This document shows positions 34,443 to 45,072 of a stretch of 64,000 nucleotides of DNA, piece by piece (position 1 is the first letter of the stretch; each line of letters opens with the position of its first letter). The translations under genes and the position numbers were made by a program. The notes beneath the pieces were generated by a model. The model made no database searches. It saw nothing but the letters and a program-made list of their open reading frames with translations, and had not been told where the DNA came from. Origin of the DNA: Ottowia beijingensis (GTDB lineage Bacteria > Pseudomonadota > Gammaproteobacteria > Burkholderiales > Burkholderiaceae_C); the NCBI RefSeq assembly GCF_013423955.1, contig NZ_JACCKX010000001.1, positions 1,612,001 through 1,676,000 on the forward strand. Direction: 5' to 3'.

Positions 34443-36371
34443 TCAGTCGCCTGCCGCGAACTTCAGGCGCGACTTGACGAAGCCCGTGGTGCCGTAGCGC
34501 GTGACGCGCTTGTACAGCTCGGCCGTCAACCCGTGCACCATGTCGGCATAGGCGTCGACCAGCTCGGGCACGATGCCGAAGTGGTCGTAGTTGACCACCA
34601 CGTCCACCCGCTCGCCGAAAGGCTGCAGCAGCGCGCGCACGGCCGAGTCGATGGCGACGATGGTGGCCGACGAGTTGACCTGCAGCCCCGAGAAGTCGAT
34701 GTGCAGCACGCGCGCCGCCGGGTCGAGGTGCAGGCGCTCGCCCAGCGGGCGCTCCAGCAGATCGCTGCGCAGGCCCATCAGCTCGGGCACGAACAAGCGC
34801 GCGTCCATGGTCTTCAGATCGGCCGCGATGTGCGGCTTGAACGACATGTGGGCCAGCACGTCGCGCTCCAGGTCGATGCCGGGCGCGATCTCGAACAGCT
34901 CCAGCGCACCGCCGTCACCGTCCTCGGCCGGCACCAGGCGGAACACGGCGCGCTCGGTCACGTACAGCACGCGCTGGCCGCGCCGCACCGCTTCGGCGCC
35001 GCTGAAGGTGCGGTGCTCGACGGCGCGCACGAACTTGCGCGCGCCGCCCTCGCGCACGATGGCGAGTTGCCCATCCTGAAGCCGCACCTCCAGTTGCCCG
35101 GTGGTGAAGGTGCCGACGAACACCACCGTGCGCGCGTTCTGGCTGATGTTGATGAAGCCGCCCGCCCCCGCCAGCCGCGGGCCAAACTTGCTGACGTTCA
35201 GGTTGCCCTGGCTGTCGGCCTGCGCCAGGCCCAGCACCGCCAGGTCGAGCCCGCCGCCGTCGTAGAAGTCGAACTGGTAGGGCTGGTCGATGATGGCCTG
35301 CGGGTTCACCGCGGCGCCGAAGTTCAGCCCGCCGGCCGGGATGCCGCCCACCACGCCGGGCTCGGCGGTGAGTGTCAGCAGGTCGATGATCTTCTCTTCC
35401 GCCGCCACGTTGGCCACGCCCTCGGGCATGCCGATGCCGAGGTTGACCACCTGGTGCGGGCGCAGCTCCAGCGCCGCGCGGCGGGCGATGATCTTGCGCT
35501 CCGACAGGCCCATGGGCGCCAGCCGGTCCACCGGCACGCGGATCTCGGCGGCGAAGGCTGGGTTGTAGGGCTCGGCAAAGGTCTGCTGGTGGTGCGCCGG
35601 GTCGTGCGCCACCACCACCGCATCCACCAGCACGCCCGGCACCTTGACCTGGCGCGGGTGCAGCGTGCCGCGCTCGGCCAGGCGCTCGACCTGGGCGATC
35701 ACCACGCCGCCCGAGTTGCGCGCCGCCATGGCGATGGCCAGCGCCTCCAGCGTCAGCGCCTCGCGCTCCATGGTCAGGTTGCCGTCCGGGTCGGCTGTGG
35801 TGGCGCGGATGATGCCGACGTGGATGGGGAAGGCCTTGTAGAGCAGGCAGTCCTCGTCGCCCACGCGCAGCAGCTGCACCAGGTCTTCGGTGGTGCGCGC
35901 GTTCAGCTTGCCGCCGCCGTGGCGCGGGTCGACGAAGGTGTCGAGCCCCACGCGCGTCAGCGTGCCCGGCTTGCCGGCGGCGATGTCGCGGAACAGGTGC
36001 GTGATCACGCCCTGCGGCAGGTTCCAGGCCTCGATCTGGTTGTCCACAGCCAGCTTCTGCACCTTGGGCACCAGGCCCCAGTGCCCGCCGATCACGCGCT
36101 TGAGCAGCCCCGCGTGGCCGAAGTGGTTGAGCCCGCGCGTCTTGCCGTCGCCCTGGCCGCCGGCGTAGACCAGCGTCAGGTCGCGCGGGTGCTGCGAGGC
36201 GAGGAAGCGCTCTTCCAGCGCCACCGCCACGCCTTCGGCAAAGCCGATGCCGACGAAGCCGCCGGTGGCCACGGTGTCGCCGTCGTGCACCAGTTGCACG
36301 GCCTCGGCGGCGGTGACGATCTTGTTCTTGTACGGGCTGTGGTGGATCTGGTGCGGATCGAAGCCGGGCAT
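34443..36371 (-). CDS. Acyl-CoA:acetate/3-ketoacid CoA transferase (YdiF/family I fused alpha-beta)
   Basis: A 642-residue fused CoA-transferase. The alpha half starts with [20 protein letters not shown] and has [20 protein letters not shown]. The beta half contains [16 protein letters not shown], whose Glu is the expected thioester-forming residue. About 100 extra C-terminal residues ([20 protein letters not shown]) go beyond the two-subunit enzymes, as in YdiF relatives. It moves CoA between short acyl chains and acetate or ketoacids. It is divergent from glcB with 192 bases between, so it may share control with the glyoxylate route; that is inference. Confidence 0.88.
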   Translation of the reverse strand: MPGFDPHQIHHSPYKNKIVTAAEAVQLVHDGDTVATGGFVGIGFAEGVAVALEERFLASQHPRDLTLVYAGGQGDGKTRGLNHFGHAGLLKRVIGGHWGLVPKVQKLAVDNQIEAWNLPQGVITHLFRDIAAGKPGTLTRVGLDTFVDPRHGGGKLNARTTEDLVQLLRVGDEDCLLYKAFPIHVGIIRATTADPDGNLTMEREALTLEALAIAMAARNSGGVVIAQVERLAERGTLHPRQVKVPGVLVDAVVVAHDPAHHQQTFAEPYNPAFAAEIRVPVDRLAPMGLSERKIIARRAALELRPHQVVNLGIGMPEGVANVAAEEKIIDLLTLTAEPGVVGGIPAGGLNFGAAVNPQAIIDQPYQFDFYDGGGLDLAVLGLAQADSQGNLNVSKFGPRLAGAGGFINISQNARTVVFVGTFTTGQLEVRLQDGQLAIVREGGARKFVRAVEHRTFSGAEAVRRGQRVLYVTERAVFRLVPAEDGDGGALELFEIAPGIDLERDVLAHMSFKPHIAADLKTMDARLFVPELMGLRSDLLERPLGERLHLDPAARVLHIDFSGLQVNSSATIVAIDSAVRALLQPFGERVDVVVNYDHFGIVPELVDAYADMVHGLTAELYKRVTRYGTTGFVKSRLKFAAGD

Positions 36372-36563
36372 GCGCGTCTCCTCGTTCTATGTGTGGAGCG
36401 CAGCATACGCCTGCAGTCGAGATCGAAGGCACGACTAATCATTGCGAAAAAGTCAAAGGTTTTTCAATCTGCCTGCCATTTATTGCCCAAAACAATTCGA
36501 ATACAGTGTCTGCAGCGGGTGCATGGGGCGCCCGATTCCTGTTTTTTGCACCAGAGGCCCGCC

Positions 36564-38783
36564 ATGACCGCACGCACCACCGTCCGCGACCTGAAGATCG
36601 CCAACGAGCTGTACCACTTCGTCAACCAGGAGGTGCTGCCCGACCTGGGCGTGGCGCCGGCCACCTTCTGGCAGGGCTTCTCCAGCCTCGTGACCGACCT
36701 GGCGCCCAAGAACGCCGCCCTGCTGGCCGAGCGCGACCGCCTGCAGAAAGAGCTGGACACCTGGCACGGCGCCAACCCCGGCCCCATCAAGGACATGCGC
36801 GCCTACCGCGCCTTTCTGGAAGGCATCGGCTACCTGGTGCCCAACCCCGCCAGCGTGCAGGTGACCACCGCCAACGTCGATGACGAGCTGGCCGTGCAGG
36901 CCGGCCCGCAGCTGGTGGTGCCCATCCTCAACGCCCGCTACGCACTCAACGCCGCCAACGCGCGCTGGGGCAGTCTGTACGACGCGCTGTACGGCACCGA
37001 CGTGATTGCCGAAACCAAGGGCCTGGAAAAAGGCAGCAAGTACAACGCCAAGCGCGGCGCCAAGGTGATCGAGTGGGCACGCCACGTGCTCGACCGCTGC
37101 GCGCCGCTCAAGAAGGGCTCGCACGTCAACTCCACCGGCTACGTGGTCAAGGACGGCGAGCTGGTGGTCAAGCTCAAGGGCGGCAAGAGCAGCAAGCTGG
37201 CGGACAACCGCCAGTTCGTGGGTTACCAGGGCGATGCCAAGGCGCCCACCTCGATCCTGCTGGTGCACAACGGCCTGCACCTCGACATCCGCATCAACCC
37301 CAAGTCGCCCATCGGCAAGAACGACCCGGCCGGCGTGGCCGACCTGGTGGTCGAGGCCGCCGTCTCCACCATCCTCGACCTGGAGGATTCGGTGGCCGCC
37401 GTCGACGCCGAGGACAAGGTGCTGGGCTACCGCAACTGGCTCGGCATCCTGCGCGGCACGCTGACCGAGTCGTTCGAGAAGGACGGCAAGATGATGACGC
37501 GCGGCCTGAACCCCGACCGCGTCTACACCGCCGCCAACGGCAAGCGCGAGGTGTCGCTGCACGGACGCTCGCTCATGTTCGTGCGCAACGTCGGCCACCT
37601 GATGACCAACCCTGCCGTGCTGTGGAAAGGCAGCGACGGCAAATGGAAGGAAATCCCCGAAGGCATCCTGGACGCCGCCATCACCACCACCATCGGCATG
37701 TACGACCTGCGCGGCATGGGCGCGAACGGCCTGCGCAACTCGCGCACCGGCAGCCTGTACATCGTCAAGCCCAAGATGCACGGCCCGGCCGAAGTGGCCT
37801 TCGCCAACGAGCTGTTCGGCCGCGTCGAACAGCTGCTGGGGCTGGCCGACAGCACCGTCAAGCTGGGCATCATGGACGAGGAGCGCCGCACCTCCGTCAA
37901 CCTCAAGGCCTGCATCGACGCCGCCAAATCGCGCGTGGCCTTCATCAACACGGGCTTTCTGGACCGCACCGGCGACGAGATGCACAGCTGCATGCAGGCC
38001 GGTCCGGTGTACCGCAAGGGCGACATGAAGACCAGCGCCTGGATCCAGGCCTATGAGCGCAACAACGTGCTGGTGGGCCTGGCCTGCGGCCTGAGTGGCA
38101 AGGCGCAGATCGGCAAGGGCATGTGGGCCGCGCCCGACCTGATGGCCGAGATGATGAAGCAGAAGATCGGCCACCCCAAGGCCGGCGCCAACACCGCCTG
38201 GGTGCCCAACCCCACCGGCGCCACGCTGCACGCCATGCACTACCACCAGGTGCTGGTCAGCGACGTGCAGAAGCAGTTGCTGGCCGAGCTGGCCAAGGCC
38301 GACGTCAACGTCCTGCGCGACGAGCTGCTGACCGGCCTGCTCACCATCCCCGTGGTGCCCGAGGCCAAGTGGACCGACCACGAGAAGCAGCAGGAGCTGG
38401 ACAACAATGCCCAAGGCATCTTGGGCTACGTGGTGCGCTGGGTGGACCAGGGCGTGGGCTGCTCCAAGGTACCCGACATCAACCACATCGGCCTGATGGA
38501 AGACCGTGCCACGCTGCGCATCAGCAGCCAGCACATGGCCAACTGGCTGCTGCATGGCGTGGTCAGCAAGGGCCAGGTGCAGGCCACGATGGAGCGCATG
38601 GCCGCGCTGGTCGACCAGCAGAACGGCGGCGACCCGCTGTACCGCCGCATGCACGGCAACTTCGCCAAGTCGGCCGCCTTCCAGGCCGCGTGCGATCTGG
38701 TGTTCAAGGGTGTCGAACAGCCCAGCGGCTACACCGAGCCGCTGCTGCACGCCTGGCGGCAGAAGGTGAAGGCGGGGGCCTGA
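36564..38783 (+). CDS. glcB: Malate synthase G
   Basis: A 739-residue cytosolic enzyme that condenses glyoxylate with acetyl-CoA to malate. Length and motifs match form [60 protein letters not shown] and [17 protein letters not shown]. The catalytic Arg and Asp segments lie in [19 protein letters not shown] and [13 protein letters not shown]. Frame intact. The start ATG at 36564 follows AGAGGCCC. No isocitrate lyase or glycolate oxidase gene is in the window. Confidence 0.97.
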   Translation: MTARTTVRDLKIANELYHFVNQEVLPDLGVAPATFWQGFSSLVTDLAPKNAALLAERDRLQKELDTWHGANPGPIKDMRAYRAFLEGIGYLVPNPASVQVTTANVDDELAVQAGPQLVVPILNARYALNAANARWGSLYDALYGTDVIAETKGLEKGSKYNAKRGAKVIEWARHVLDRCAPLKKGSHVNSTGYVVKDGELVVKLKGGKSSKLADNRQFVGYQGDAKAPTSILLVHNGLHLDIRINPKSPIGKNDPAGVADLVVEAAVSTILDLEDSVAAVDAEDKVLGYRNWLGILRGTLTESFEKDGKMMTRGLNPDRVYTAANGKREVSLHGRSLMFVRNVGHLMTNPAVLWKGSDGKWKEIPEGILDAAITTTIGMYDLRGMGANGLRNSRTGSLYIVKPKMHGPAEVAFANELFGRVEQLLGLADSTVKLGIMDEERRTSVNLKACIDAAKSRVAFINTGFLDRTGDEMHSCMQAGPVYRKGDMKTSAWIQAYERNNVLVGLACGLSGKAQIGKGMWAAPDLMAEMMKQKIGHPKAGANTAWVPNPTGATLHAMHYHQVLVSDVQKQLLAELAKADVNVLRDELLTGLLTIPVVPEAKWTDHEKQQELDNNAQGILGYVVRWVDQGVGCSKVPDINHIGLMEDRATLRISSQHMANWLLHGVVSKGQVQATMERMAALVDQQNGGDPLYRRMHGNFAKSAAFQAACDLVFKGVEQPSGYTEPLLHAWRQKVKAGA

Positions 38784-38797
38784 GCATTCGGAGGGAA

Positions 38798-38865
38798 GCA
38801 TATACTCCCCATATGTCATCCGCCAGCGCTTGCTGCACAAGCGCTGGCGATGCATACCCATATCC
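38798..38865. repeat. Family B repeat, copy B1
   Basis: CATATACTCCCC at 38799 and a degenerate second copy (CATACCCATATCC) at 38853, 54 bases apart. They flank the hairpin CCAGCGCTTG-CTGCA-CAAGCGCTGG. It lies between convergent glcB and the dksA-type gene. Confidence 0.75.
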
Positions 38866-38873
38866 AGACCAAC

Positions 38874-38899
38874 AAAAGGGCGCCGCCGGCGCCCTTTTG
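38874..38899. terminator. Bidirectional terminator between glcB and dksA-type gene
   Basis: GGGCGCC-GCC-GGCGCCC (38878-38894) followed by TTTT on the right and preceded by AAAA on the left. Confidence 0.88.
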
Positions 38900-38921
38900 C
38901 TGCATGGCCGCGCTGCCGCGT

Positions 38922-39299
38922 TCAGCCGCGGATGCCCTGCTTCTGCTCCCAGGCCGACTTGCAGGCCACGCAGTGCTGGGTCATCGGCTCGATCTTCAGG
39001 CGCTCGAACGGGATGTTGCAGCCGCACTCGTCGCACAGGCCGTAGTCGCCCGCTTCCATGGCCTCCAGCGCACGGTCGATGCGCGCCAGTTCCTGCGCGT
39101 CCAGCGTGGTCAGCACCGAATCGACCTCGCGCGTCTGGTTCTTCAGGCGCGCGCTTTCGTCCTGCGACACGCTGCTGGTGCGCTCGGCCGGCGCCAGGTT
39201 GGCCAGGTTCTGCTCCATCTCGTCCTGCAGCTCCTTGCGGCGGGCCAGCAGCAGATCCTTCAGCTCCTTCAGCTGGGCCGGGGTCAGGGCATCGCTCAT
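38922..39299 (-). CDS. dksA: TraR/DksA C4-type zinc-finger transcription factor
   Basis: A 125-residue secondary-channel regulator of RNA polymerase. The coiled-coil (about residues 10-60, LKELKDLLLARRKELQDEM) is followed by ARIDRALEAMEAGDYGLCDE. The four-cysteine zinc site CDECGC...CVAC is near the C-terminus. It is about 25 residues shorter than E. coli DksA at the N-terminus, so it may be a DksA paralogue rather than the main ppGpp partner. Start ATG at 39297-39299 (MSDALTPAQLKELKD) with AGGAGAG upstream. Confidence 0.88.
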   Translation of the reverse strand: MSDALTPAQLKELKDLLLARRKELQDEMEQNLANLAPAERTSSVSQDESARLKNQTREVDSVLTTLDAQELARIDRALEAMEAGDYGLCDECGCNIPFERLKIEPMTQHCVACKSAWEQKQGIRG

Positions 39300-39382
39300 C
39301 TCTTCTCTCCTGCAATCATCAAAAAGCACAAACTCGACTGCGCCGCCTGCGGCAGGCGCCTGTCCCGCAGAATACCACCCGC

Positions 39383-39607
39383 ATGCACCCCCAGACCGTG
39401 ACCGATCCCACGCGCTGCCCCTTGTGCGGCCAGTCCAACGCCTGCGCCATGGAGACCGAGCGCGCCAGCGGCCAGCCGCAGCCGCCTTGCTGGTGCACGC
39501 AGGTGGATTTCTCGCCCGCGCTGCTGGATCGGCTGCCGCCCGAAGCGCGCCGGCAGGCCTGCATCTGCCGCACCTGCGCCGAACGCGCCGCGCCGGCGCC
39601 CGGCTGA
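39383..39607 (+). CDS. Cysteine-rich CWC family protein
   Basis: A 74-residue protein with eight cysteines: CPLCGQSNAC, CWC and CICRTC. The CxxC pairs suggest a structural zinc or iron-sulfur site. Small CWC proteins of this length recur in Proteobacteria without known function. It is divergent from the dksA-type gene and ends beside the convergent cytochrome gene with no spacer. Confidence 0.75.
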   Translation: MHPQTVTDPTRCPLCGQSNACAMETERASGQPQPPCWCTQVDFSPALLDRLPPEARRQACICRTCAERAAPAPG

Positions 39608-39994
39608 TCAGTTCACCGGCTTGGCCGGCAGCGGCTGCACCAGCCAGTCGGCCAGCGCGCGCGCCGTCTCGTCGCTGACCTGGCGGTGGCCGACGATGGT
39701 GCGCCAGCCGCTGGTGGTGGCGCGCATTTCCTCCACCCAGTGGGCGGCGATGCCGCTGCGGTCGCCCTCGCGGCTGGCGGCGCGTTCGCGCATGGCCTTG
39801 AAGGCGGGCGCGTCGCCGCGCGGCGGCGTGCCATGGCAGTTCAGGCAGCCCATGTCGGCCGCCAGCGCCGAGCCGACGGGCATGCCCGACCGCGGCTGCG
39901 CCGCCGCTGCGTCCTGCGCCTGCGCGGGTTGGAGCGCCGCCAGGGCCAGCACGGCGGCAGAGAAGGTGGCCAAGGCCCAGGGAGCGGTTTTCAT
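39608..39994 (-). CDS. Periplasmic class I cytochrome c
   Basis: A 128-residue monohaem cytochrome. The signal peptide is MKTAPWALATFSAAVLALAA, ending PAQAQ. The haem motif CLNCH is at residues 50-54, and a Met-rich distal segment (MRERAA, MRATTSGW) may supply the sixth ligand. The C-terminal helix is ARALADWLVQPL. It is probably a soluble electron carrier; no oxidase gene is adjacent. Frame intact. Confidence 0.87.
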   Translation of the reverse strand: MKTAPWALATFSAAVLALAALQPAQAQDAAAAQPRSGMPVGSALAADMGCLNCHGTPPRGDAPAFKAMRERAASREGDRSGIAAHWVEEMRATTSGWRTIVGHRQVSDETARALADWLVQPLPAKPVN

Positions 39995-40054
39995 GCGGCC
40001 ATGATAGCGCTGCGGCGCCGTTATGCTCAGTCCCTTTTGGCCCGCGCCCACCCC

Positions 40055-41541
40055 ATGTCCAGCCCCTCTAGCCCAGCGCCCGTGCCCGGTTCGGGCGAGG
40101 CGCTGCGCGCCCGCTACGGCCCGCGCTACCGCTGGCTGCTGCTGGCCACGGTGATGGTGGGGGTGATGGCCTCGATCATGTCGTCCACCGTGGTCAACGT
40201 GGCGATTCCGGGGCTGTCGCACCAGTTCGCGCTGGGGCAGGAGCGCGCGCAGTGGGTCACCAGCGGCTTCATGGTGGCCAGCACGGTGTCGATGCTGGTC
40301 ACGCCCTGGCTGCTGGCGCGCTTCGGCTACCGCGCCACCTTCAACGGCTGCATGGTGCTGCTGCTGGCCGGCGGGCTGCTGGGCGGCTTTGCGCAAAACT
40401 ACCCGCTGGTGCTGGTGGCGCGCGTGGCCGAGGGGCTGGCCGCGGGCGTGGTGCAGCCGATCCCGGCCATCATCATCATGCGCGCCTTCGAGCCGCACGA
40501 GCAGGGCCGCGCCAGCGGGCTGTTCGGCATGGGCGTGGTACTGGCGCCAGCGCTGGGGCCGTCGGTGGGCGGCCTGCTGGTCGATGCCTTCGGCTGGCGA
40601 TCGATCTTCTTCATGGTGGCGCCGTTCTGTGCGCTGTGCCTGTGGATGGCGCGGCGCTACGTGCCCACCACGGGGCCGGGCGGCGCAGCGGCCAGCCGGG
40701 CCGAGTCGCTCGACTGGATCGGCCTGACGGTGGGCACCATGGGCACGCTGAGCCTGCTCAACGGCCTGGTGGCGCTGCGCAGCGGCCCGCCGATGGAGGC
40801 CGCGCTGCTGCTGACGCTGGCGGCCGTGTGCCTGGTGGCCTTCATTGCCTGGCAGCGGCGGCGCGCGCGGCGGGGCAGGCGCCGCTGATGAACCTGGCGC
40901 TGTTTGCCTGGCGGCCGTTTGCCATGGGCGCGCTGGTGGCGCTGATCTACGGCACCGCCCTGTTCGGCTCCACCTACCTGCTGCCGGTGTACATGCAGAT
41001 GGGGCTGGGGCTGTCGGCCTCGCTGGTGGGCAGCATTCTGCTGCCCTCGGGCCTGGTGCTGGCGCTGGCGATTCCGCTGGCGGCGCGCGCGGCCGACCGG
41101 CAACCCGCCAGCGGGCTGGTGAGCATGGGCCTGTCGCTGCTGGCGCTATCGTTTGCCGCCATGGTGGTGATCGGGCTGCAATCCAGCCTGTGGCTGCTGA
41201 TGGCGATCACCGTCATCGGCCGCATCGGCCTCGGCTTCATCCTGCCCTCGCTCAACCTGGGCGCCATGCGCGGGTTGGATAAGGCGCTGATTCCGCAGGG
41301 CTCCAGCACCATCAACTTCGTGCGCATGCTGGGTGGCGCGGCGGGCGTCAGCCTGTGCGGCATCCTGCTCGAATGGCGGCTGGTGGCGCGCGGGGCCTCG
41401 CTGACCGACGGCCCGCCCAGCGCCGCGCGGCTGGCGGCGTTCGACGACGTATTCCTCATCCTGGCCGCGCTGTGCGGGCTGGCCATGCTGGCCGCGCGGC
41501 ACCTGAACCAACCCGTGCAGCCGCCGGAGCGGATCGCATAA
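40055..41541 (+). CDS. MFS transporter, DHA2 (EmrB/QacA) family (frameshifted)
   Basis: Drug/proton antiporter of the 14-helix DHA2 type, about 495 residues. The N-terminal half has [20 protein letters not shown], then [20 protein letters not shown] (motif D1) and the motif A region [16 protein letters not shown]. The C-terminal half begins [20 protein letters not shown] and ends [14 protein letters not shown]. The frame shifts at about 40858-40872, between AWQRRR and GQAPLM, in a GC-repeat tract; both halves are intact. No EmrA partner is adjacent. The substrate is unknown. Confidence 0.88.
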
Positions 41542-41548
41542 TCGCCCC

Positions 41549-42315
41549 ATGTGCCAGCTGCTGGGGATGAACTGCAACACGCCGACGGACGTGACGTTCA
41601 GCTTCGCCGGTTTCGCGCAGCGCGGCGGCCGCACCGACCACCATGCCGATGGCTGGGGCATTGCCTTCTTCGAGGGCGCGGCGCGCGCCTGTTCGTCGAC
41701 CCGGGTGCCGCGGCCGAATCGCCCGTGGCCGAGCTGATCCGCCGCTACCCCATCAAGAGCCGCAACGTCATCTCGCACATCCGCAAGGCCACGGTGGGCG
41801 CGGTGACGCTGGAGAACTGCCACCCCTTCGTGCGCGAGCTGTGGGGCCGCTACTGGGTGTTCGCCCACAACGGCGATTTGAAGGACTACGCGCCGCGCCT
41901 GCACGGCCACTTCCGCCCCGTGGGCAGCACCGACAGTGAGCAGGCCTTCTGCTGGCTGATGCAGGAGCTGGCCAAGGCCCACGCCAGTGTGCCGCCGGTG
42001 GATGAGCTGACGCGCACGCTGCGCGAGCTGGTGCCGCAGGTGGCGCGCCACGGCACCTTCAACATGCTGCTCTCCAACGGCGAGGCGCTGTGGGCGCACG
42101 GCTCGACCAAGCTGTGCTACATCGTGCGCCAGCACCCGTTTGCCAGCGCGCAGTTGGCGGACGAGGACCTGTCGGTCAACTTTGCCGAGCACACCACGCC
42201 CAGCGACCGCGTGGCTGTGGTGGCCACCACGCCGCTGACGCGCGACGAGCAGTGGACGCCGTTCGCGCCCGGCGAGCTGAAGGTGTTCGTGGATGGGGCG
42301 CCGCTGGAAGCCTGA
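41549..42315 (+). CDS. Class II glutamine amidotransferase, YafJ-like (frameshifted)
   Basis: A predicted N-terminal-nucleophile amidotransferase of about 255 residues. Cys2 (MCQLLGMN) is the expected catalytic residue after Met removal. Conserved [34 protein letters not shown] [12 protein letters not shown] and [11 protein letters not shown] follow. The frame shifts at about 41680-41690 in the GCG-repeat before LFVDPG. The acceptor substrate is unknown. The first base of the ATG at 41549 is eight bases past the MFS stop. Confidence 0.9.
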
Positions 42316-42342
42316 AGGCAGCGTCGCAGCACCAGCGTCAAA

Positions 42343-42405
42343 CAGGAGTATATTGCTCTTGTGCCCGATAGTCGGGCGCAAGCAGTCACCTATGCAGGAG
42401 TATGC
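42343..42405. repeat. Family B repeat, copy B2
   Basis: AGGAGTATATTG at 42344 and AGGAGTATGC at 42396 (52 bases apart), with TGCCCGATAGTCGGGCGCA hairpin sequence between. It lies between convergent genes and overlaps the 3' end of the MFS_3 gene. Confidence 0.75.
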
Positions 42406-44061
42406 ACAAATACCCTGCCTACACCCGCAGCCCCATGCTCAAGCCCCCGCACCGTCGTCTCGCGCACCGCGCGCCGCACCACGGGCGGTTCATCGCCCAG
42501 GTGGTAAGCCAGCTTGCGCTCGCGCAGCGCCACGTCGGCGGCGCTGACGCGCTCGAAGCGGCGCAGGTGGTCGGTCCATGACGCGTCCTCGATCACCTCG
42601 ACAAAGCGCCCCGGCTCGTTGATGTCGTGCAGCAGCTCCCAACCCACCGCACCCTGGCGCAGGCGCGAGCGGCGGCTTTCCTCCATCAGCGCGCGGAAGG
42701 CCGGCGCGTCGATGGGGTCGATGCGGTATTCGATGGTCACCAGCACGTGACCGCTCTCTGGTGGCGCGGTGACGTTGGGGCGCGGCAGGGGCCGGCGGGC
42801 GTGGGGTCTTCCATCACGCCGCGGTCGGGCCATCGCCAGCTGGCCAGCGCCATGGCGGCGATGCCGCTGGCCGCGCCCAGGCCCAGCGCCACGGGCACGC
42901 TGCTCCAGGTGGCCACCTGGCCCCACACCGCCGCGCCCGAGGCCGACGCGCCCATGATGGCCATCTGGTACATCGACATACCGCGCGCGCGCACCCAGTC
43001 GGGCAGGCTGATCTGCGCCGACACGCTGAGCGTGTTGGCCGTGGTCAGCCACGCCGCGCCGCCCAGCGCCATGGCCAGCACGCCGAGCCAGATGTTGGTG
43101 TTGACGGCCATGATGGCCATGGTGGCCGCCTGCACGCCGGCGCCCAGCAGCACCACCTTGTCGCGCGAGAACGTCTGCCGCAGCCGCGGCAGCGCGAAGG
43201 TGGAGGCGATGGCACCTGCCCCCATGGCCGCCAGCAGCACGGTGAAGGTGCCGGCATCGCCACCCTTGATGTGGCGCGCCACCAGCGGCAGCAGCGCCAT
43301 CAGCGCGGTGGAGTGGAAGAAGAAGATGCCGATGCGCAGCAGCACGCCCTTGAGGTGGTAGGACTGCGCCACGTACTGCAGCCCCACGCGCATGGCGCCG
43401 CGCAGGCTTTCGCGCCCCAGCGGGTCAGGCTTGTGCTCGCGCCGCCAGCGCGTGATGACCACCGCCGCGCCCACCGACAGCAGCGCGTTCAGCAGGAACA
43501 CCCAGGCACTGCCCAGGCTGGCGATGACGGCACCGGCGATCAGCGGCCCCATGATGCGCGAGGCGTTCATCGACACGCCGTTCAGCGCCAGCGCCGCCGG
43601 CAGCTTGGCACGCGGCACCAGCTCGGGCACGATGGCCGAGAACACCGGCCAGCGCAGCGCCAGCCCCACGCCGTTGAGGAACAACAGCACCAGCAGCAGC
43701 GGCGGCGTCACCACGTCCAGAAAAATCGCCAGCGCCAGCAGCCCGCCCACCACCGCCACCCACACCTGGGTGAAGAACAAAAAGCGCTTGCGGTCCAGGA
43801 TGTCGGCCAGCGCGCCCGAGGGCAGGCCGAGCAGAAACACGGGCAGCGTGGCCGCCGTCTGCACCAGCGCCACCCAGATCGGCGTGGAAGTCAGCGTGGT
43901 CATCAGCCAGGCCGCCGCCACGTCGTTCATCCACATGCACAGGTTGGCGATCAGCCAGGTGCTCCACAGCATGGTGAACACACCGTGCTGGAACGGCGCC
44001 AGCGGGCCAAGGTCGGCGGATGAGGGGCGGCCGCGGCCGCCGGGCGATCGGAATCGGGCAT
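42390..44061 (-). CDS. MFS_3 (PF05977) exporter with C-terminal ferredoxin-like domain (two frameshifts)
   Basis: About 555 residues. Twelve helices of the enterobactin-exporter-like group (TMLWSTWLIANLCMWMNDVA, LPVFLLGLPSGALADILDRK) are followed by a C-terminal domain (about 100 residues, VLVTIEYRIDPIDAPAFRAL, WTDHLRRFERVSAADVALRE) usual for this family. The frame breaks at about 44020 (a C lost, joining MPDSDRP..PPTL to APLAPFQHG) and at about 42790-42797 (between DPTPA and RPLPRPNV). I take the ATG at 44059-44061 as the start. The last residues overlap repeat B2. The exported substrate is unknown. Confidence 0.83.
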
Positions 44062-44111
44062 GGGAAGCCGCCGATGATAGGCCAATGCGCCACGGGGCGC
44101 AGCGCCTGACA

Positions 44112-44172
44112 CTATTCAATCAATAGCTGTCTGCGCTTGATTGACAGGCGCCGGAGGCCGATTTGACTTGTA
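44112..44172 (+). repeat. Family A repeat, copy A12
   Basis: ATTCAATCAATAGCTGTCTG, then CGCTTGATTGACAGGCGCC, GGAGGCCGATTTGACTTGTA. Between the MFS_3 start and the pssA stop. Confidence 0.85.
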
Positions 44173-44177
44173 AAGAA

Positions 44178-44810
44178 TCAGAGCTTCGGGATGCGGATGC
44201 GGCTGATCATCAGCGAGCCCGACAGCGCGTACAGCAGCACCAGCGGGTGCAGCGTGTAGCCGGCGATCTTCAGCGAGCCACCCCACAGGGCCGGCCCGAT
44301 GGCGCCCACGGCCGCGGCCACGCACAGCAGCGCCACCAGCAGGATCGAAGTGGGGATCGGCGTGCCCTCGAAATACTTCACCTTGTCGCCGCCGGCCGAC
44401 ATGGCCTCGGCCGTGACATTGAAGCGCGCCAGCCGCGACACCCCGCAGGCGACGAAGAAGCACAGGATGATGCGGTCCCACAGCCCCTGCATGCCGACGC
44501 CGTAGGCGATCAGCGCCGGCGCCACGCCGAACGAGATCACATCGGCCAGCGAATCCAGCTCGCGCCCCAGCAGCGACGACTTCTGCCGCCAGCGCGCCAC
44601 GCGGCCGTCGAAGATGTCGAACACCAGCGCCGCCAGCACCAGCGCGCAGGCGTAGTACACGTGGTGCACCTCGCCGGTCTGGATGAACGTGATGATGGCG
44701 AACATCGCCCCCACCCCGCACACCGCGTTGGCCAGCGTGAACCAGTCCGCGAGGTGGAACTCGCGGATCATCGAGAAGGGCTTTTTCTTCGGCGCTGCTG
44801 TTTCGCTCAT
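44178..44810 (-). CDS. pssA: CDP-diacylglycerol-serine O-phosphatidyltransferase
   Basis: A 210-residue integral membrane enzyme that makes phosphatidylserine, the precursor of phosphatidylethanolamine. The CDP-alcohol phosphotransferase motif D-x2-D-G-x2-A-R-x8-G-x3-D-x3-D is complete (Asp65, Asp68, Gly69, Ala72, Arg73, Gly82, Asp86, Asp90, in VFDIFDGRVARW...GRELDSLAD). The rest is hydrophobic helices. Start ATG at 44808-44810 (MSETAAPKKKPFSMIREF). Frame intact. Confidence 0.94.
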   Translation of the reverse strand: MSETAAPKKKPFSMIREFHLADWFTLANAVCGVGAMFAIITFIQTGEVHHVYYACALVLAALVFDIFDGRVARWRQKSSLLGRELDSLADVISFGVAPALIAYGVGMQGLWDRIILCFFVACGVSRLARFNVTAEAMSAGGDKVKYFEGTPIPTSILLVALLCVAAAVGAIGPALWGGSLKIAGYTLHPLVLLYALSGSLMISRIRIPKL

Positions 44811-44983
44811 CAAGCCAGTCTGCCTGAGCGCGGCGGCTGGCGATGTCAGCGAAGGGCGCGAATGGGGGATCGGTTTTGCCGCCGTGCCGCCTGCCTCGCT
44901 CCGTGCCACCGTCGTCGGATCACTATGTGGAACGCGTGCGATTCGATCTGGCACAGGCTATGAAGCGTGCCCGTGCCGGCGCA

Positions 44984-45050
44984 CCATATACTCCCATACA
45001 TTCAGGCTGTTAGCGCTTATCAGATAAACTTAAACACCCTATACCTCCTC
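44984..45050. repeat. Family B repeat, copy B3
   Basis: CCATATACTCCC at 44984 and CCTATACCTCC at 45038 (54 bases apart), with GCTGTTAGCGCTTATCAGATAA between. It is the only copy not between convergent genes: it sits between the pssA start and the ppc stop, and ppc is convergent only with the upstream sequence. Confidence 0.7.
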
Positions 45051-45072
45051 GATTTTCAACCACAGAGAACCC

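Noticed and set aside
34533..36563. The 677-codon open stretch upstream of glcB in the same frame
   Set aside because: It is the antisense of the CoA-transferase. glcB starts normally at 36564.
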